64,000 bases of DNA, taken from NCBI GenBank assembly GCA_016703535.1, contig JADJBV010000001.1, forward strand, positions 6,190,001 to 6,254,000, written 5' to 3'. This stretch comes from Deltaproteobacteria bacterium. GTDB lineage: Bacteria; Myxococcota; Kuafuiibacteriia; Kuafuiibacteriales; Kuafuiibacteriaceae. The stretch's first letter is position 1. Each line of letters begins with the position of its first letter. This document shows, one piece after another, positions 9,101 through 20,096 of the stretch. A program made the position numbers and the translations under genes. The notes below the pieces were generated by a model. That model saw only the letters and a list, made by a program, of their open reading frames with translations. It did no database searches and was not told where the DNA came from.

Positions 9101-10318
9101 CCCCCGAGTTCTCAAGGGACGCCGAGCCCGACCGCACCCGCCAGCCCCACGCCCGTGGAGGCTCCGGCGATGGAGCCCCTGACCCCCGGGACCCCGGCGC
9201 GCCTCCCGCTCCGGCCGCTTTTGCCCGCGCAAGGCAACTTGCGGAGCTTGTCGGACGTCATCACCCTCTTCGCCCAACTTCGGGCCCAACGTTCGACGGG
9301 CTTGCTCCACGCCGAAGGCCTGGCCACCTACGCCATCGTCCACGGCGAGCCAGCGGCGCTGCGTGGGGAGATGGCCCTCGACACCTTGTTGGTGTTGCTC
9401 GAGCCGCGCCTGTTGGCGTCCACGCCGATCCCCGGGCCCGACGATCGTCCGGTGATCCTGGGGCGGGATCTGGTCCAGCGCGGCAAACTCCGGGAGCGGG
9501 AGTGTTTTGCGTACCTGCACCACCACCTTGAGCTGGGCGTTTTGGCCTTGCTCCGCCATCGCGGACCTTTCCGCTTCGAGACCGAAGGCGCGGACTTGTT
9601 GCGAGAAGAGCTGGTGCCGGAGCCGACCGGTGCCTTCGAGCTGTTGGTCGATCTGTTGCCGTGGGTGGTGCCAGGCCCCGAGCTCCTTCAGGGATTGGGC
9701 GGGCCCGACGCACGCCTACGGGCCGCGGCCAGCCCCGGCAACCTCACCGGCCGCGACGCTCGTTTTGCAGCCTTGCTCGATGGCCAACACCGTCTCGAGG
9801 ACGGCGCTCGGCTGGCGATGATCTCGCTGGAGCGGGCCGCCGCCTTGGGCACCTTGTTGGTCGGCTTCGGCCGAGCGACGGTGGTGCCGGCCAAGGTCGC
9901 CCGCCCCCTGGGTTCGAGCCGCCCGGAGCCGGCGTGGATGCCCCTTGGCCTCGGCCCGCCCCCGCCCAAAAACCCGCCCCTGCCGGTCCCCGAGGTGGTG
10001 CACGACTCCTTGCCCCCCGCCCCGGTGCCCCACGCGCCGCTCCAAAGCCTGGAGCCCAAGGCCCGGCTCGCGGCCCTGGCCGAGCTGGTGCGGACCAGCG
10101 ACTACTTCACGATCTTGGGCGTCGACCATTCGGCCCACAAAAGCGCCATCGACCAGGCCCACCATCGGCTGCGCAGCCTGGTGGCGGGGCCCGAACATCA
10201 GGAGGACCCTGAGTCGCGTAAGCTCTCGGCCGAGGTGCTACGCAGCTTGGACGAGGCCCGAGATGTCCTGAAGATCCCCGAGCTTCGGTCGGCTTACCTG
10301 CGCCACCTCAAGCCCTGA
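6143..10318 (+). CDS. Multidomain scaffold: pseudo-receiver, TPR-like, Pro-rich repeats, DUF4388-like, J-like domain
   Basis: 1391 aa. Residues 1-120 form a response-regulator fold (KRILVVEHDEA, conserved FFKLP lysine), but the position of the phospho-acceptor Asp reads IAVGP, so it should not be phosphorylated. Residues about 205-320 are TPR-like helices. Then follows a very long Pro/Ala/Ser region with tandem repeats (8162-8760). A DUF4388/PATAN-like domain (GNLRSLSDVITLFAQLRAQ, about 1030-1100) comes next, as in many myxobacterial signalling proteins. The last 70 residues look like a J domain (DYFTILGVD) but lack the HPD triad. The start is TTG; a strong GGGGAGG lies only 2 nt upstream, which is unusually close. 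It follows ygfK by 17 bp and may be its operon partner. Probable cytoplasmic assembly or polarity protein; function unknown. Confidence 0.8.
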   Translation: MSKRILVVEHDEATLEALGLAFRRAGLEPVSAPDAATALVRFREATPSAVLIAVGPGQETTTLVADLRKERDGAIIPVLFMGEAHLDDEVRSPSDALAVGGDYFFKLPTDLDYLAGRVLGWTGESNSTISARLDPAPLDLGPIPFAELTDEVTELTAPIPLPSLPRVLPAPVPHEPVDDGPTAGLPDRVASTRRPASTPRDREALEMVKEGERLRTSGHPDAAIEAYAAAAEVYEAAERIDPALALHKLIVHLDPTRLELAQHAADLARAHGKTKDAIEILRRPAKALEAAERFEDAAQVVRTLIGLSPSDPALVLKLASLESKIREAARPISKPMNAPLRALSEPPAEPRPQEPNHDDWDAALARELALSEDALLPPPPPAKLAVIPAESGVPEPWAPLELEAIEEAPPVPLAFPDRTSPEGWADDVASVEELSPDQALEVEPPPAPPLPRRRSSRERPRPTPKTERSDRPSQKRSSEPPKKAHPIRPPANDTSPGPGHGAAAGLELDQDATPGGPPIGSTGFESRGPASAANAQEPPAAPTSYEPSSWTTTASSSAVDRTGEDDDPPSSTVANRTPERSAETEETWLAAMAPELERAPSTPIPAADTLPAAPKGLPGHPPPGPRALSERTRDPAKSADEVPEPPARAATSSSLHPEGTATPAASGPTHEEGPRRKHDPEPAHAAEGSKVHPPLTQAPSSATASTAPIQSGTPARHPEPARSAEGAGQMQHPSTQAASSTMGSPDPIRTGTPAKHDPDPAHSAIGAQLHPPSAHAPSSAMASPAPLRSEGTPPTHDPEPAHASGGAQLHAPSTHASSSAVASPAPLRSEGTPAEPDLGPSHSADRAHGVAAPPPPVALPAPLTSPSANAAPIDRGPSSEGPRSSPLGPETPAIAVAFNETQLISGASPAQFSPAPGPSPALSTTPTSPLPGPASYADAEPPRTLAPDPSPAPPGGAAVAAALAGAGLRSPSQEGEPARADHPPPTPPSSQGTPSPTAPASPTPVEAPAMEPLTPGTPARLPLRPLLPAQGNLRSLSDVITLFAQLRAQRSTGLLHAEGLATYAIVHGEPAALRGEMALDTLLVLLEPRLLASTPIPGPDDRPVILGRDLVQRGKLRERECFAYLHHHLELGVLALLRHRGPFRFETEGADLLREELVPEPTGAFELLVDLLPWVVPGPELLQGLGGPDARLRAAASPGNLTGRDARFAALLDGQHRLEDGARLAMISLERAAALGTLLVGFGRATVVPAKVARPLGSSRPEPAWMPLGLGPPPPKNPPLPVPEVVHDSLPPAPVPHAPLQSLEPKARLAALAELVRTSDYFTILGVDHSAHKSAIDQAHHRLRSLVAGPEHQEDPESRKLSAEVLRSLDEARDVLKIPELRSAYLRHLKP
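8162..8760 (+). repeat. Intragenic tandem repeat, units of 117-120 bp
   Basis: About four to five degenerate units, with equivalent His or Pro codons at 8174, 8291, 8408, 8528 and 8648, that is spacings of 117, 117, 120 and 120 bp. Each encodes about 39-40 residues of the form HDPEPAHSA-GAQLHPPSTHAPSSAMASPAPLRSEG-TPA with substitutions. The two central units share a nearly identical 40-bp stretch (about 8481-8520 and 8601-8640), implying recent duplication. All units stay in frame, so copy number can vary without disrupting the protein. Confidence 0.85.
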
Positions 10319-10367
10319 ACGAGCAAAGCGGTTGCCGGCCTAACGCAGGGTGCCTAGACTCGGGCCC

Positions 10368-10904
10368 ATGGCGCTGCTGGAGATCTTGACCTTCCCAGAC
10401 CCCCGCCTGGCCCAGCCGGCGACCAACGTCGAGGTCGTCGACGACGCCCTCCGTCAGCTGATCGACGACATGTTCGAGACCATGTACGCCGCCGAAGGCG
10501 TGGGCCTGGCCGCCCCCCAAGTGGGCGTGCTCAAGCGCTTGATCGTCCTCGACTGCGGCGAACGCGAAAAAGACGATCAACGCCCCCTCCCTCCCGTTCA
10601 GCCCTACGCGATCATCAACCCGACCATCGTCGCCAAAGAAGGGGAGATCGTCTGGGAAGAAGGTTGCCTTTCGGTCCCCGGCTACACCGATGAGGTGAAC
10701 CGGGCCGCCAAGGTCACCGTCAAAGGTCTGGATCGCAACGGCCAGCCCCTCCACATCGAGGCCGAAGGTCTGCTCGCGGTGTGCCTGCAGCACGAGATCG
10801 ATCACCTGGAGGGCACCATCTTCCTGGATCGCCTTTCGCGGCTGAAGCAGTCGATGGTGAAGAAGAAGCTCCGCAAAAAGGCCGAAGAAGAGGCCCGCCC
10901 CTGA
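10368..10904 (+). CDS. def: Peptide deformylase
   Basis: 178 aa from the ATG at 10368 (MALLEILTFPDPRL); an upstream in-frame start at 10350 would add six residues without support. Removes the N-formyl group from nascent proteins in the cytoplasm. All three deformylase motifs are present: GVGLAAPQVG, EGCLSVPG (metal Cys) and HEIDHLEG (metal His pair and catalytic Glu). The length is normal. It is followed immediately by fmt, the classical def-fmt pair that adds and removes the formyl group. Confidence 0.97.
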   Translation: MALLEILTFPDPRLAQPATNVEVVDDALRQLIDDMFETMYAAEGVGLAAPQVGVLKRLIVLDCGEREKDDQRPLPPVQPYAIINPTIVAKEGEIVWEEGCLSVPGYTDEVNRAAKVTVKGLDRNGQPLHIEAEGLLAVCLQHEIDHLEGTIFLDRLSRLKQSMVKKKLRKKAEEEARP

Positions 10905-11887
10905 GCTCCGATCGGATCTTTCTCCCCCAAAGACGCCTGCGCCTCGCCTTCTTCGGAACGCCCGAGATCGCCCGGGTCATGTTGGCCAAGGTGCTCGCGG
11001 CCCGGGAAGACGACGTGGTGTTGGTGGTCAGCCAACCCGATCGCCCCAAGGGCCGAGGCCAAAAGATCGAACCCACGCCAGTGAAGGCCGAGGCCGAGAC
11101 CCACGGCATCCCGGTCATCCAGCCCACCAAACTCAAGGACGGCGTCGTCGCCGAACAACTCCGGGGCTTGGACCTGGACCTGGCGATCGTCGTGGCCTAC
11201 GGCCGCATCCTGCCCAAGGCCGTCTTCGAGGCGCCCAAGGCCCACAGCTGGAACGTGCACGCCTCACTTCTGCCTCGGCACCGGGGCGCTTCACCGATCC
11301 AACACGCGATCTTGGCCGGGGACCCCGAGACCGGCGTCGACCTGATGATCGTCGGCGAAGGCCTGGACGAGGGCGACGTGCTCCTCGAGCGCCGGCTCCC
11401 GCTCCACGGCACCGAAACCACCGGGAGCCTGACCCTGGCCCTGGCCGAACTGGGGGCCCAGGCCTTGGTTGATGGTCTGCGGCTGGTCAAAACCGAAGGC
11501 CTCCCACGAAAACCCCAAGACCCCCGCCAGGCCACCTACGCCTCCTTGCTCGAGAAGGCCGACGGCCAGCTGGACCTGACCCAACCCGCGATCGTCCTCG
11601 ATCGGCGGATCCGGGCGGTCGATCCTTGGCCGGGCGCCTCCATCCCCGGACCGGGGGGGCCGCTCAAGGTCTTGTCCGCAAAGGCAATTTCGTCCAACTC
11701 GGCGGCCGATCCCGGCCTGGTGCTCGCCGCCGGCCCTCACTTGGTCCTGGCGACCGGAGACGGTGCCCTCCAGATCGAGCAGCTCCAGCCCGCCGGGAAG
11801 CGCCCCATGGCCGCTTCTGACTTCCTCCGGGGGGCGGGGCGTGAGATCCGTATCGGCTCGGCCTGGCCGTACGTGTTAATGTCCTAA
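10901..11887 (+). CDS. fmt: Methionyl-tRNA formyltransferase
   Basis: About 328 aa. Transfers formyl from 10-formyl-tetrahydrofolate to initiator Met-tRNA. Seen: RLAFFGTPEIA at the start of the Rossmann-like domain, WNVHASLLPRHRGASP (Asn and His catalytic residues) and LDEGDVL with the catalytic Asp; the C-terminal OB-like domain follows. There is no ATG or TTG in a sensible place, and the only in-frame GTG (10781) lies 120 bp back inside def. I chose CTG 10901, whose bases overlap the def stop (CTGA) and which has GAAGAGG about 7 nt upstream. The alternative is CTG 10937, which gives the canonical family N-terminus MRLAFFGTPE but has no clear ribosome site. Either way a CTG start and coupling to def are implied. 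Confidence 0.93.
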   Translation: MSSDRIFLPQRRLRLAFFGTPEIARVMLAKVLAAREDDVVLVVSQPDRPKGRGQKIEPTPVKAEAETHGIPVIQPTKLKDGVVAEQLRGLDLDLAIVVAYGRILPKAVFEAPKAHSWNVHASLLPRHRGASPIQHAILAGDPETGVDLMIVGEGLDEGDVLLERRLPLHGTETTGSLTLALAELGAQALVDGLRLVKTEGLPRKPQDPRQATYASLLEKADGQLDLTQPAIVLDRRIRAVDPWPGASIPGPGGPLKVLSAKAISSNSAADPGLVLAAGPHLVLATGDGALQIEQLQPAGKRPMAASDFLRGAGREIRIGSAWPYVLMS

Positions 11888-11930
11888 CGGTCCGGGCGTT
11901 CGGATCGGTGAGAGCCAATCCCACCCCGGG

Positions 11931-11948
11931 ATCGGACGATCGTCCGAT
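11931..11948. promoter_or_regulatory. Perfect 18-bp palindrome upstream of the sigma-54 regulator
   Basis: ATCGGACGATCGTCCGAT is an uninterrupted self-complementary 18-mer in the 170-bp gap between fmt and the regulator gene, 110 bp before the latter's ATG. With no loop it is a poor terminator and a better candidate operator for a dimeric repressor or for autoregulation. Inference only. Confidence 0.45.
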
Positions 11949-12057
11949 AAGCCAGAACCCAAGCGAATTCGAGTCCTTGGCGGAGGCGTCTCCGAACGGG
12001 CGTCGGGTGTTCGGTTCGTGACGGACGGCATGGAACTTGGAGTGGAGGTCCAACTGG

Positions 12058-15986
<3,929 letters not shown>

Positions 15987-15990
<4 letters not shown>

Positions 15991-16988
15991 AGACGACGAA
16001 GCCCATCCTTCGCGTCCTGGCGACTTTCGGTCTGGGTGCCGCACTTTCGGCGTGCGGCGGCGGCGAAAGTTATCGGGCAGAGCTGGCCACCCCGCAAAAA
16101 CGGGAAGCCAAACTGACGGTCTCCCCGGCCCTCGACGTTTCGGCCTTGCTCGATCCGAGCTTGGCCGATCGGATCGTGATCGACGAGATCACCGTCAACT
16201 TCGCCGAGGTGCGGTTGTTGGGCGCTGACCCGCGGATCCCCGCCGGCGGCTTCCCGCTGACCACCACCGGTCGGGTGTTGACCAGCGCCCCTGAGGTCGA
16301 TGACGACCTGGAGCTCCCCTTCCCCGAACAATTCCTCGAGGACGACGACCTGGCGGTGTTCCTGCGCTTGGATCGGAGCGCGGCGCTCCAGGGTGCCTCG
16401 GTGGTCGTGCGAGCCCGGCTGTTCTCGAGCCCGGTCGAAGGCAGCTTATCTTCACTGGTGGCCGATGAAACTGGCGCCACCGATCCCGACGGCGAGCCGA
16501 GCAAAGACATCTCCAAGGGCGGCGCCACCGATCCGGACGGTGAACCTTCGTATCAGGGCCGCTGCGGCGCGACCGATCCCGATGGTGAACCCAGCAAAGA
16601 CGGCCGTTGCCAGCTGCGCCAAGCCCTGGGTGGCGACGCCCAACGGAGCATCCCCTTCGAGCTGCGCGACGCCGAGCCGACCAACTTGGTCGCGGGCCTG
16701 GGTCGTCACAGCGAGCTGAGTGTGGTGGTCGGCATCCCGGCGGCCCGTTGGTTCAGCGCCGAGGCCGTGGCGGCCCTCGACCAAGCTTTGGTGGAGCAAG
16801 ACGCGCCGGAGTCCGAGGTCCCCGGAGATTTTGGCCAGACCGAAACCGAGTCCGAGGTGATCGTGCTGAAGGCCAAAGCCGAAGCCGAGTCCGTGATGGA
16901 CGGTGAACGGTTCGACCCCTCTTCCGACGACGACTACTTCATCGCCAACGGCAACCGCTCCGACCGCGGCACCGTCCGTCGCGACTGA
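15987..16988 (+). CDS. Lipoprotein with three ATDPDGEPS repeats
   Basis: 333 aa. The start ATG at 15987 overlaps the stop of the sigma-54 regulator (ATGA). A signal peptide ends in a lipobox (GAALSAC), so it is predicted to be an acylated envelope protein. The body is Asp/Glu-rich. In the middle, the motif GATDPDGEPS occurs three times (16473-16502, 16521-16550, 16566-16595) with Lys/Gly/Cys-containing spacers. Asp-rich DPDG turns of this kind can bind calcium, as in thrombospondin type 3 repeats, but this is only a resemblance. The first half (ITVNFAEVRLLGADPR) resembles a beta-sandwich. No known family recognised. Coupling to the regulator suggests a functional link, for example as signal sensor or output. 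Confidence 0.8.
16473..16595 (+). repeat. Triple GATDPDGEPS coding repeat
   Basis: Three 30-bp copies at 16473-16502, 16521-16550 and 16566-16595, differing mainly at third codon positions, so the peptide rather than the DNA is conserved. Confidence 0.8.
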
Positions 16989-17001
16989 GGCCCCCCAGGC
17001 C

Positions 17002-18258
17002 CTAAGGCAAATAACGCAGCAGCAGCGGCCCCCGATCGAAGGCGGTCGAGTTGCTGGTCGCCCAAACCTGACCGTTCGCGACGCCCACCCAGTTCACGTG
17101 ATCGCTGACCCGGGCGTATTCACACCAGTCGAGTCCGTCCCAGATCAGTGAGGAGCCGTAGTCTCCGACCACAAAGCCCAGGTTGGCCAGGGACGCCGCG
17201 CCGTTCACCGGGACGCCGGAGGGCGGAGCCTCCCAACGCCGCCAGTCGCCGGTCGCCGAACGGAGCAAGGCCCCCTCGGGGCCGATGACCCCCAAGGTGT
17301 CGCCCATCCAGATCAGGTTGCTCTTGGGGCCAAAGCCACCGTCGTTCCACTCCACTTGGAAGCGCCCAGAGCGGGGATCGAACACCGACACCCCATTCTC
17401 CAGGACCAAGGCCATCCGATCGGGAGCCGCGAGCCCCAGGGCCAAGACCCGAGGCGGAAAGTCGGACAGCGGCGTGGCCCCGCCTCCCGCCGAAAGTGCC
17501 AGGGTTGGGCCGGCGGGATCGGCGACCACCACCAGGCCGTCCGGGCGATCGGCGAGTCGACTGTTGGCCGGCAACGTCGCTAGGGGGACGGCGGTGCTGC
17601 TGCTGCCGATCTGATAGAGGGTGCCGTTCAACATCAAAAGGTATGCCCCGTCCCGCTGGTCCGAGACCAAGCTGGCGATGCCGTCGGGCGGGAGGTCGAG
17701 ACGTCGCTCCACCTGACCCACGGCATCGACCCAGACCAGCGGCTGGACCGGGGTCAAGTTGGCGATCCCGGCCAGCACCCATCGTCCGTCTTCCAACGAG
17801 GCCCCGTGGGTCAGGTGCACCCCAGGGAGGGGCAAGGTCGACACCACCACGGGGCGTTGATCACAGGCGCTCTGGGGACCGCAGCGGCCGTAACGAAGGT
17901 CGAGGCCCGGCGGGCTCACTTCCCGCAAGGCCAGGGGGGTATCGATGGTGCCCAGCCAGGCCTTCAGGGGGGTGGGCAAGGCCGGCCAAGGTCCGCCGAG
18001 GGCTACGCCGCACCGGAGCAGGTCTCCCTGGACCTCGGGATATTCGAGGAGCAGCAGCTCGGCGGCCTGGTCCTCGTCCTCTTCTAGGCTGACGGGTGCG
18101 TCGGCCACCACCAGCGGGGTCGGCGGCGTGATGGCCCCGGCCTCGTCATAAAGCACCAGGACCCCAGCCGAGCCGGGCGACCAGGGTGGCCGAAAGCGCA
18201 GGTCCAGGTCGCCGCCGGTGCAGCCCAACAAGCCCAAGGCGAGGAGCCAGGCCCGCAC
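17002..18258 (-). CDS. Lipoprotein, probable beta-propeller-like secreted protein
   Basis: 418 aa. Short signal peptide with lipobox (LALGLLGC at the N-terminus), so probably a lipid-anchored envelope protein. The rest is Gly/Trp/Asp-rich with repeated strand-turn patterns such as LVWVDAVGQVERRL, GVSVFDPRSGRF and LIWDGLDWCEYARV. These look like degenerate propeller blades (YncE or kelch style) but match no family I can name. It converges on the lipoprotein gene ending at 16988, with a 13-bp gap. The neighbouring minus-strand gene upstream is another lipoprotein, separated by a 183-bp gap with a hairpin. Confidence 0.75.
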   Translation of the reverse strand: MRAWLLALGLLGCTGGDLDLRFRPPWSPGSAGVLVLYDEAGAITPPTPLVVADAPVSLEEDEDQAAELLLLEYPEVQGDLLRCGVALGGPWPALPTPLKAWLGTIDTPLALREVSPPGLDLRYGRCGPQSACDQRPVVVSTLPLPGVHLTHGASLEDGRWVLAGIANLTPVQPLVWVDAVGQVERRLDLPPDGIASLVSDQRDGAYLLMLNGTLYQIGSSSTAVPLATLPANSRLADRPDGLVVVADPAGPTLALSAGGGATPLSDFPPRVLALGLAAPDRMALVLENGVSVFDPRSGRFQVEWNDGGFGPKSNLIWMGDTLGVIGPEGALLRSATGDWRRWEAPPSGVPVNGAASLANLGFVVGDYGSSLIWDGLDWCEYARVSDHVNWVGVANGQVWATSNSTAFDRGPLLLRYLP

Positions 18259-18398
18259 CCTCCAGGGGTACCACGGACCGGTGGCCCAGGAGGAGCCGCG
18301 GCCCGAGGTCCGTGACTGAAGTCGGTCGGAGTTGAGACACGCTGGGGCCGAGCGGCCGAAGAGTTGGCGCTCGAAGCCGGGGGGGACAGGAGAAGGGC

Positions 18399-18426
18399 GG
18401 GGCCGAGGTTTTAGGGCCTCGGCCCC
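18399..18426 (-). terminator. GC-rich hairpin downstream of the Cys-rich lipoprotein gene
   Basis: Perfect 10-bp inverted repeat GGGGCCGAGG / CCTCGGCCCC with an 8-nt loop, 15 bp past the stop of the minus-strand gene at 18442. A weak pyrimidine tract follows on the minus strand. A terminator is likely but not certain; the rest of the 183-bp gap shows nothing else. Confidence 0.5.
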
Positions 18427-18441
18427 CAGTCAAGCTTCAGC

Positions 18442-19866
18442 TCAGCCGTCGCCGCAGACGCCGACGGTCGTATCCATGAAGATCGGCGCGCAGGTCGCGG
18501 TCTGGGTCAACACGGTGTCGCAGATCGTCGCGTCCGCCGGGTCGCTCCGGCCGCAGCCGTACAGGCAGAGGCCAGCGCCGGCGCCGTCGTCGAGGCACAG
18601 GGCACCTTGCGGGCAGCGGAAGTTGCTGAAGTTGTTCGGGTCGGCGAGGCAGTCGTCACCTTCGGTCACGAGCTGGCCAGCGCTGTCCACGGTCGCCGCC
18701 ACCAAGGCGGGGCCGTAGCGATCGGTGCAGAAGTTGAACGGATCCTGGCCGATGGCCAAGCCGGTCACGCAGGTGCGGCCGAGGTTGTTGACGCCGGGGC
18801 CCGAGCAGTCCTCCGGGAAGTTGCTGCAGCCCACGCTGCACACACCGTCCGGCTGGCTGCCGAGGAAACCTTCGATGCAGTTCTGGGGCAGGCCGTTTTC
18901 ATTGTCGCGGCAGGCGACGGTCGCGCTGCAGCGCGGGGTGCAGACGCCGAGGCCGTCGGGAGCAAAGCCCGCCGGCAGACCGATGCAGACCGGGCACGAA
19001 GCCTGGTTCGGACCGCAAGCGGCTTCCGAGGTGTCGCAGCGGCTGGTGAGGCCGATCTTGTCCGGATCCTGAGAGCCGCAGAGCGAACCCGCGCCGATCG
19101 ACCGCTCCGAGCACACGCCGATGAACGGAGTGGCGGTCGCGGTGCTGGTGAACAAGCGGGGGTTGCAGTACGGGGTCGGAGCCGCGCACTCGGTGTCATC
19201 CTGGCAGAAGCTGAGGCAGATGCCTTCGTCGACGTGGATGTCGCTGAAGCTCCCGAGCAGACACTCGGTGCCGGTGGGGCAACCGGTGATCTGGGAGGTC
19301 TCCTTGTTGACCTGGGGGACCACCGAAACGGTCTGACGGCTGCCGCCGCAGAACTCGTCGATGCCACCGGCCGAGTCGACGCAGATGCGCTCAGCGCCCG
19401 AGGTGGCGCCGAAGCCGAACGAGTCGCTACAGATGCGGCCGGTGCCACATTCGCTGTCGGCGGTACACGGCTTCACGCAGGTCTGGAAGGCGTCGGTGAG
19501 GTCGGTGCGGGTCGAGATGTTGTCCCAAGGAATGCAGACCAGGCCGGCCTGGCAGTCATCCTGGAGGAACGGAAGGGCGGTGATGGACGAGGTGCACTCG
19601 CAGCCTTCTTCGCCATCGGGGCAGGGGTCGACGACGACGATGTCGGGCGACGAGCCGTCGCCGGGGCCAGTGTCGCGCGGGCCCATGTCGGTGGGGGTGG
19701 CGTCCATCGTGAAGCCGGCATCGGTAGGAACGCCGGTGTCGACGGTGCCGCCGGTGTCGGTTGGGTTGGTGCCACCATCGGGTTCGTCTTCGCTACCGCA
19801 GGCGGACAGGGTGAGAGCGCTCGCGACCGTAAGTGCGAGAGCGGAGTGGAATCGCAAGAGCTTCAT
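18442..19866 (-). CDS. Cys-rich secreted lipoprotein of the myxobacterial type
   Basis: 474 aa starting at ATG 19866. The signal peptide ends with the lipobox TLSAC, followed by a Thr/Asp/Pro low-complexity linker (about residues 25-80) and a region with more than 30 cysteines, probably in disulfides. Segments such as CPDGEEGCEC, CQAGLVCIPW, CTADSECGTGRIC and FCQDDTECAAPTPYC resemble the Cys-rich repeats of cell-surface proteins abundant in Myxococcota. No catalytic motif is seen. An upstream promoter candidate lies at 19949-19977. Function unknown; adhesion or matrix is a guess. Confidence 0.8.
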   Translation of the reverse strand: MKLLRFHSALALTVASALTLSACGSEDEPDGGTNPTDTGGTVDTGVPTDAGFTMDATPTDMGPRDTGPGDGSSPDIVVVDPCPDGEEGCECTSSITALPFLQDDCQAGLVCIPWDNISTRTDLTDAFQTCVKPCTADSECGTGRICSDSFGFGATSGAERICVDSAGGIDEFCGGSRQTVSVVPQVNKETSQITGCPTGTECLLGSFSDIHVDEGICLSFCQDDTECAAPTPYCNPRLFTSTATATPFIGVCSERSIGAGSLCGSQDPDKIGLTSRCDTSEAACGPNQASCPVCIGLPAGFAPDGLGVCTPRCSATVACRDNENGLPQNCIEGFLGSQPDGVCSVGCSNFPEDCSGPGVNNLGRTCVTGLAIGQDPFNFCTDRYGPALVAATVDSAGQLVTEGDDCLADPNNFSNFRCPQGALCLDDGAGAGLCLYGCGRSDPADATICDTVLTQTATCAPIFMDTTVGVCGDG

Positions 19867-19948
19867 AGCCTGAGTTTCCTTTTCGTTTCAGAGTGCAAGA
19901 GCAGCCACTGCGTGGTCCGCCGACCTTGTCCCAGGATTAACCACGTCG

Positions 19949-19977
19949 CCTTATTCAAGGTGACAGCACAGAGTCAA
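19949..19977 (-). promoter_or_regulatory. Candidate sigma-70-type promoter for the Cys-rich lipoprotein
   Basis: On the minus strand TTGACT (-35) and ATAAGG (-10) are separated by exactly 17 bp, about 83 bp before the ATG. The rest of the 230-bp intergenic stretch 19867-20096 shows no gene and only weak dyads. Confidence 0.4.
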
Positions 19978-20096
19978 AGACTTTTGACGGAGCGCACACC
20001 TCGATCCCTCAACCCCATCTCGCCGATACCGGTCCAGAGGTGGGGTGGGCTCAGTTTTTCGAGGCCTAGGACGACCGCCGGTCCAGGATGCGGGGG

